A stretch of 64,000 nt of DNA from Raphanus sativus (taxonomy: Eukaryota > Streptophyta > Magnoliopsida > Brassicales > Brassicaceae): contig NC_079515.1 of NCBI RefSeq assembly GCF_000801105.2, positions 19,057,407 through 19,121,406 on the forward strand, given 5' to 3'. Every line of letters starts with the position of its first letter. Position 1 is the stretch's first letter. The notes under the pieces were generated by a model. The model ran no database searches. It saw only the letters and a program-made list of their open reading frames with translations, and was not told where the DNA came from. Made by a program: the position numbers and the translations under genes. Positions 63,148 through 64,000 of the stretch are shown here, one piece after another.

Positions 63148-64000
63148 CTATTCACTCTTGTCCAACTCTGCATATATATCTTGAACCTGTAATGACGATG
63201 GCAGTGTAAGAGCAAAGTAGCAAGACCTCACTTCCACTGCTGAATATTGAACTATGCGAGACAGACCATCAGCAACCTTATTCTTTGTGCCCACTTTATA
63301 CTCTATATCAAAATCGCAGCCCATGATTCTTGTCAACCACCTTTGATAATCCAATGTAACCTCTCTCTGCTCTAAAAGATATTTTAAACTTTGCTGATCT
63401 GTTCTGACAATAAATATTCTTCCCAGTAAATAGTGTCTCCATTTTTGAATTGATAGAACAATTGCCATGAGTTCCCTTTCATAGATGGGTTTGAGCTGCT
63501 CCTTATCAGTCAAAGAATGACTGAAGTACGATATTGGATGTTTTCCCTGCATCAATACAGCCCCGAGACCATAACCTGAAACGTCTGATTCTATAATAAA
63601 GACTTGTGTGAAATCAGGAAGCGCCAAAACTGGTGTGGTAGTCATCGCCACTTTCAAAGCATCAAACACAGACTATGCGACCTGAGTCCACAAAAACAGC
63701 TCCTTTTTTAACAATTCCGTTAGAGGTTTAGCGATCATCCCATAACTCTGCACAAACCTTCGATAGTAACCCGTCAAACCAAGAAACCCACGCACATCTT
63801 TAACCGTTCTTGGGGTAGGCCACTTAACAACTGCTTCAATCTTTTGAGGATCTGTAGAAACACCATGCGCAGAAATACAATGACCAAGATACTCCACCTG
63901 TTGTTGGCCAAATGCACACTTTTTCTTATTAGCAAAGAGCTTATGTTTCTCAAAGACTTTGAACACTTCTTCCACATGCACGATATGCTCCTCTATTGTT
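63148..64000 (-). pseudogene. RT-RNase H, second copy, partial and broken
   Basis: Corresponds to 49087-49939. A TAG near 63673 replaces CAG of copy 1 (in [10 protein letters not shown]), splitting RT connection and RNase H. The catalytic DD of RT lies beyond the window edge. Confidence 0.9.

Larger units (their letters stand above)
61479..64000 (-). mobile_element. Second copy of the gypsy element, cut by the window edge
   Basis: It is collinear with 47418-49939 at a constant offset of 14061 and is very similar. The left LTR (61479-61744) has the same 29-bp deletion as the left LTR of copy 1. Integrase (63090-61996) is broken by TAG at 61993-61995 from the chromodomain frame (61995-61681). 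RNase H (63669-63148) and part of RT (63981-63673) are separated by another TAG. The TAG between RNase H and integrase is shared with copy 1. Confidence 0.93.

Overview
The window is nuclear DNA from a Brassicaceae plant, most likely Brassica or a close relative. The evidence is intron-split plant genes with clean GT/AG borders, AT-rich transposon-laden spacers, plant-type copia, gypsy, LINE and Helitron sequences, and gene order. From memory of Arabidopsis chromosome 1, the order ADH-like dehydrogenase - UBP11 - GBSS1 - small elicited-type protein - GALT31A matches the At1g32780 to At1g32930 interval. I could not run a search to confirm this.

Layout. 1-4720: a Ty1/copia element (+) inserted into an older copia element (-) that continues to about 6.96 kb. 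7.29-8.22 kb: 3' end of a LINE (-). 8.88-9.11 kb: Stowaway-type MITE. 11.33-12.09 kb: CACTA remnant containing a complete 327-bp TRIM. 12.3-14.9 kb: intact 10-exon ADH-like gene (-). 18.3-18.6 kb: orphan first exon of a histidine phosphatase next to a long (AG)n. 20.0-22.5 kb: Helitron-type ends and a nearly identical 330-bp direct repeat. 23.3-26.8 kb: intact 12-exon ubiquitin protease (+), convergent with the intact 11-exon granule-bound starch synthase (-) at 27.3-30.2 kb. 31.8-34.1 kb: diverged tandem units, one split by a hAT-like MITE. 34.5-35.8 kb: intronless UGT91-type glycosyltransferase (-). 36.2-39.1 kb: MULE-like MITE, copia remnant, Helitron end. 40.8-41.8 kb: intronless CAF1-type deadenylase (-). 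42.6-44.8 kb: repeats and MITEs. 45.0-45.3 kb: small ORF. 45.6-46.7 kb: broken GALT31A with a duplicated 3' end. 47.4-52.5 kb: Ty3/gypsy chromovirus with both LTRs and TSD (-). 53-54.3 kb: Athila-like remnant. 55.5-55.9 kb: secreted six-cysteine prolamin-like protein (-). 56.6-57.2 kb: MULE-like MITE. 57.8-59.4 kb: LINE remnant. 59.5-60.4 kb: large fold-back element. 60.8-61.3 kb: scrambled repeats. 61.3-64.0 kb: second, partial copy of the gypsy element.

The genes do not form a pathway. UBP11 and GBSS1 are conserved housekeeping or metabolic genes in an ancestral block; the UGT, CAF1-like and prolamin-like genes look like later arrivals. I see no new gene system. The most informative observations concern genome change: the second gypsy copy carries the same host flank and target-site repeat as the first, so it came from DNA duplication rather than transposition, and its breakpoint sits beside direct and inverted repeats typical of template-switch repair.
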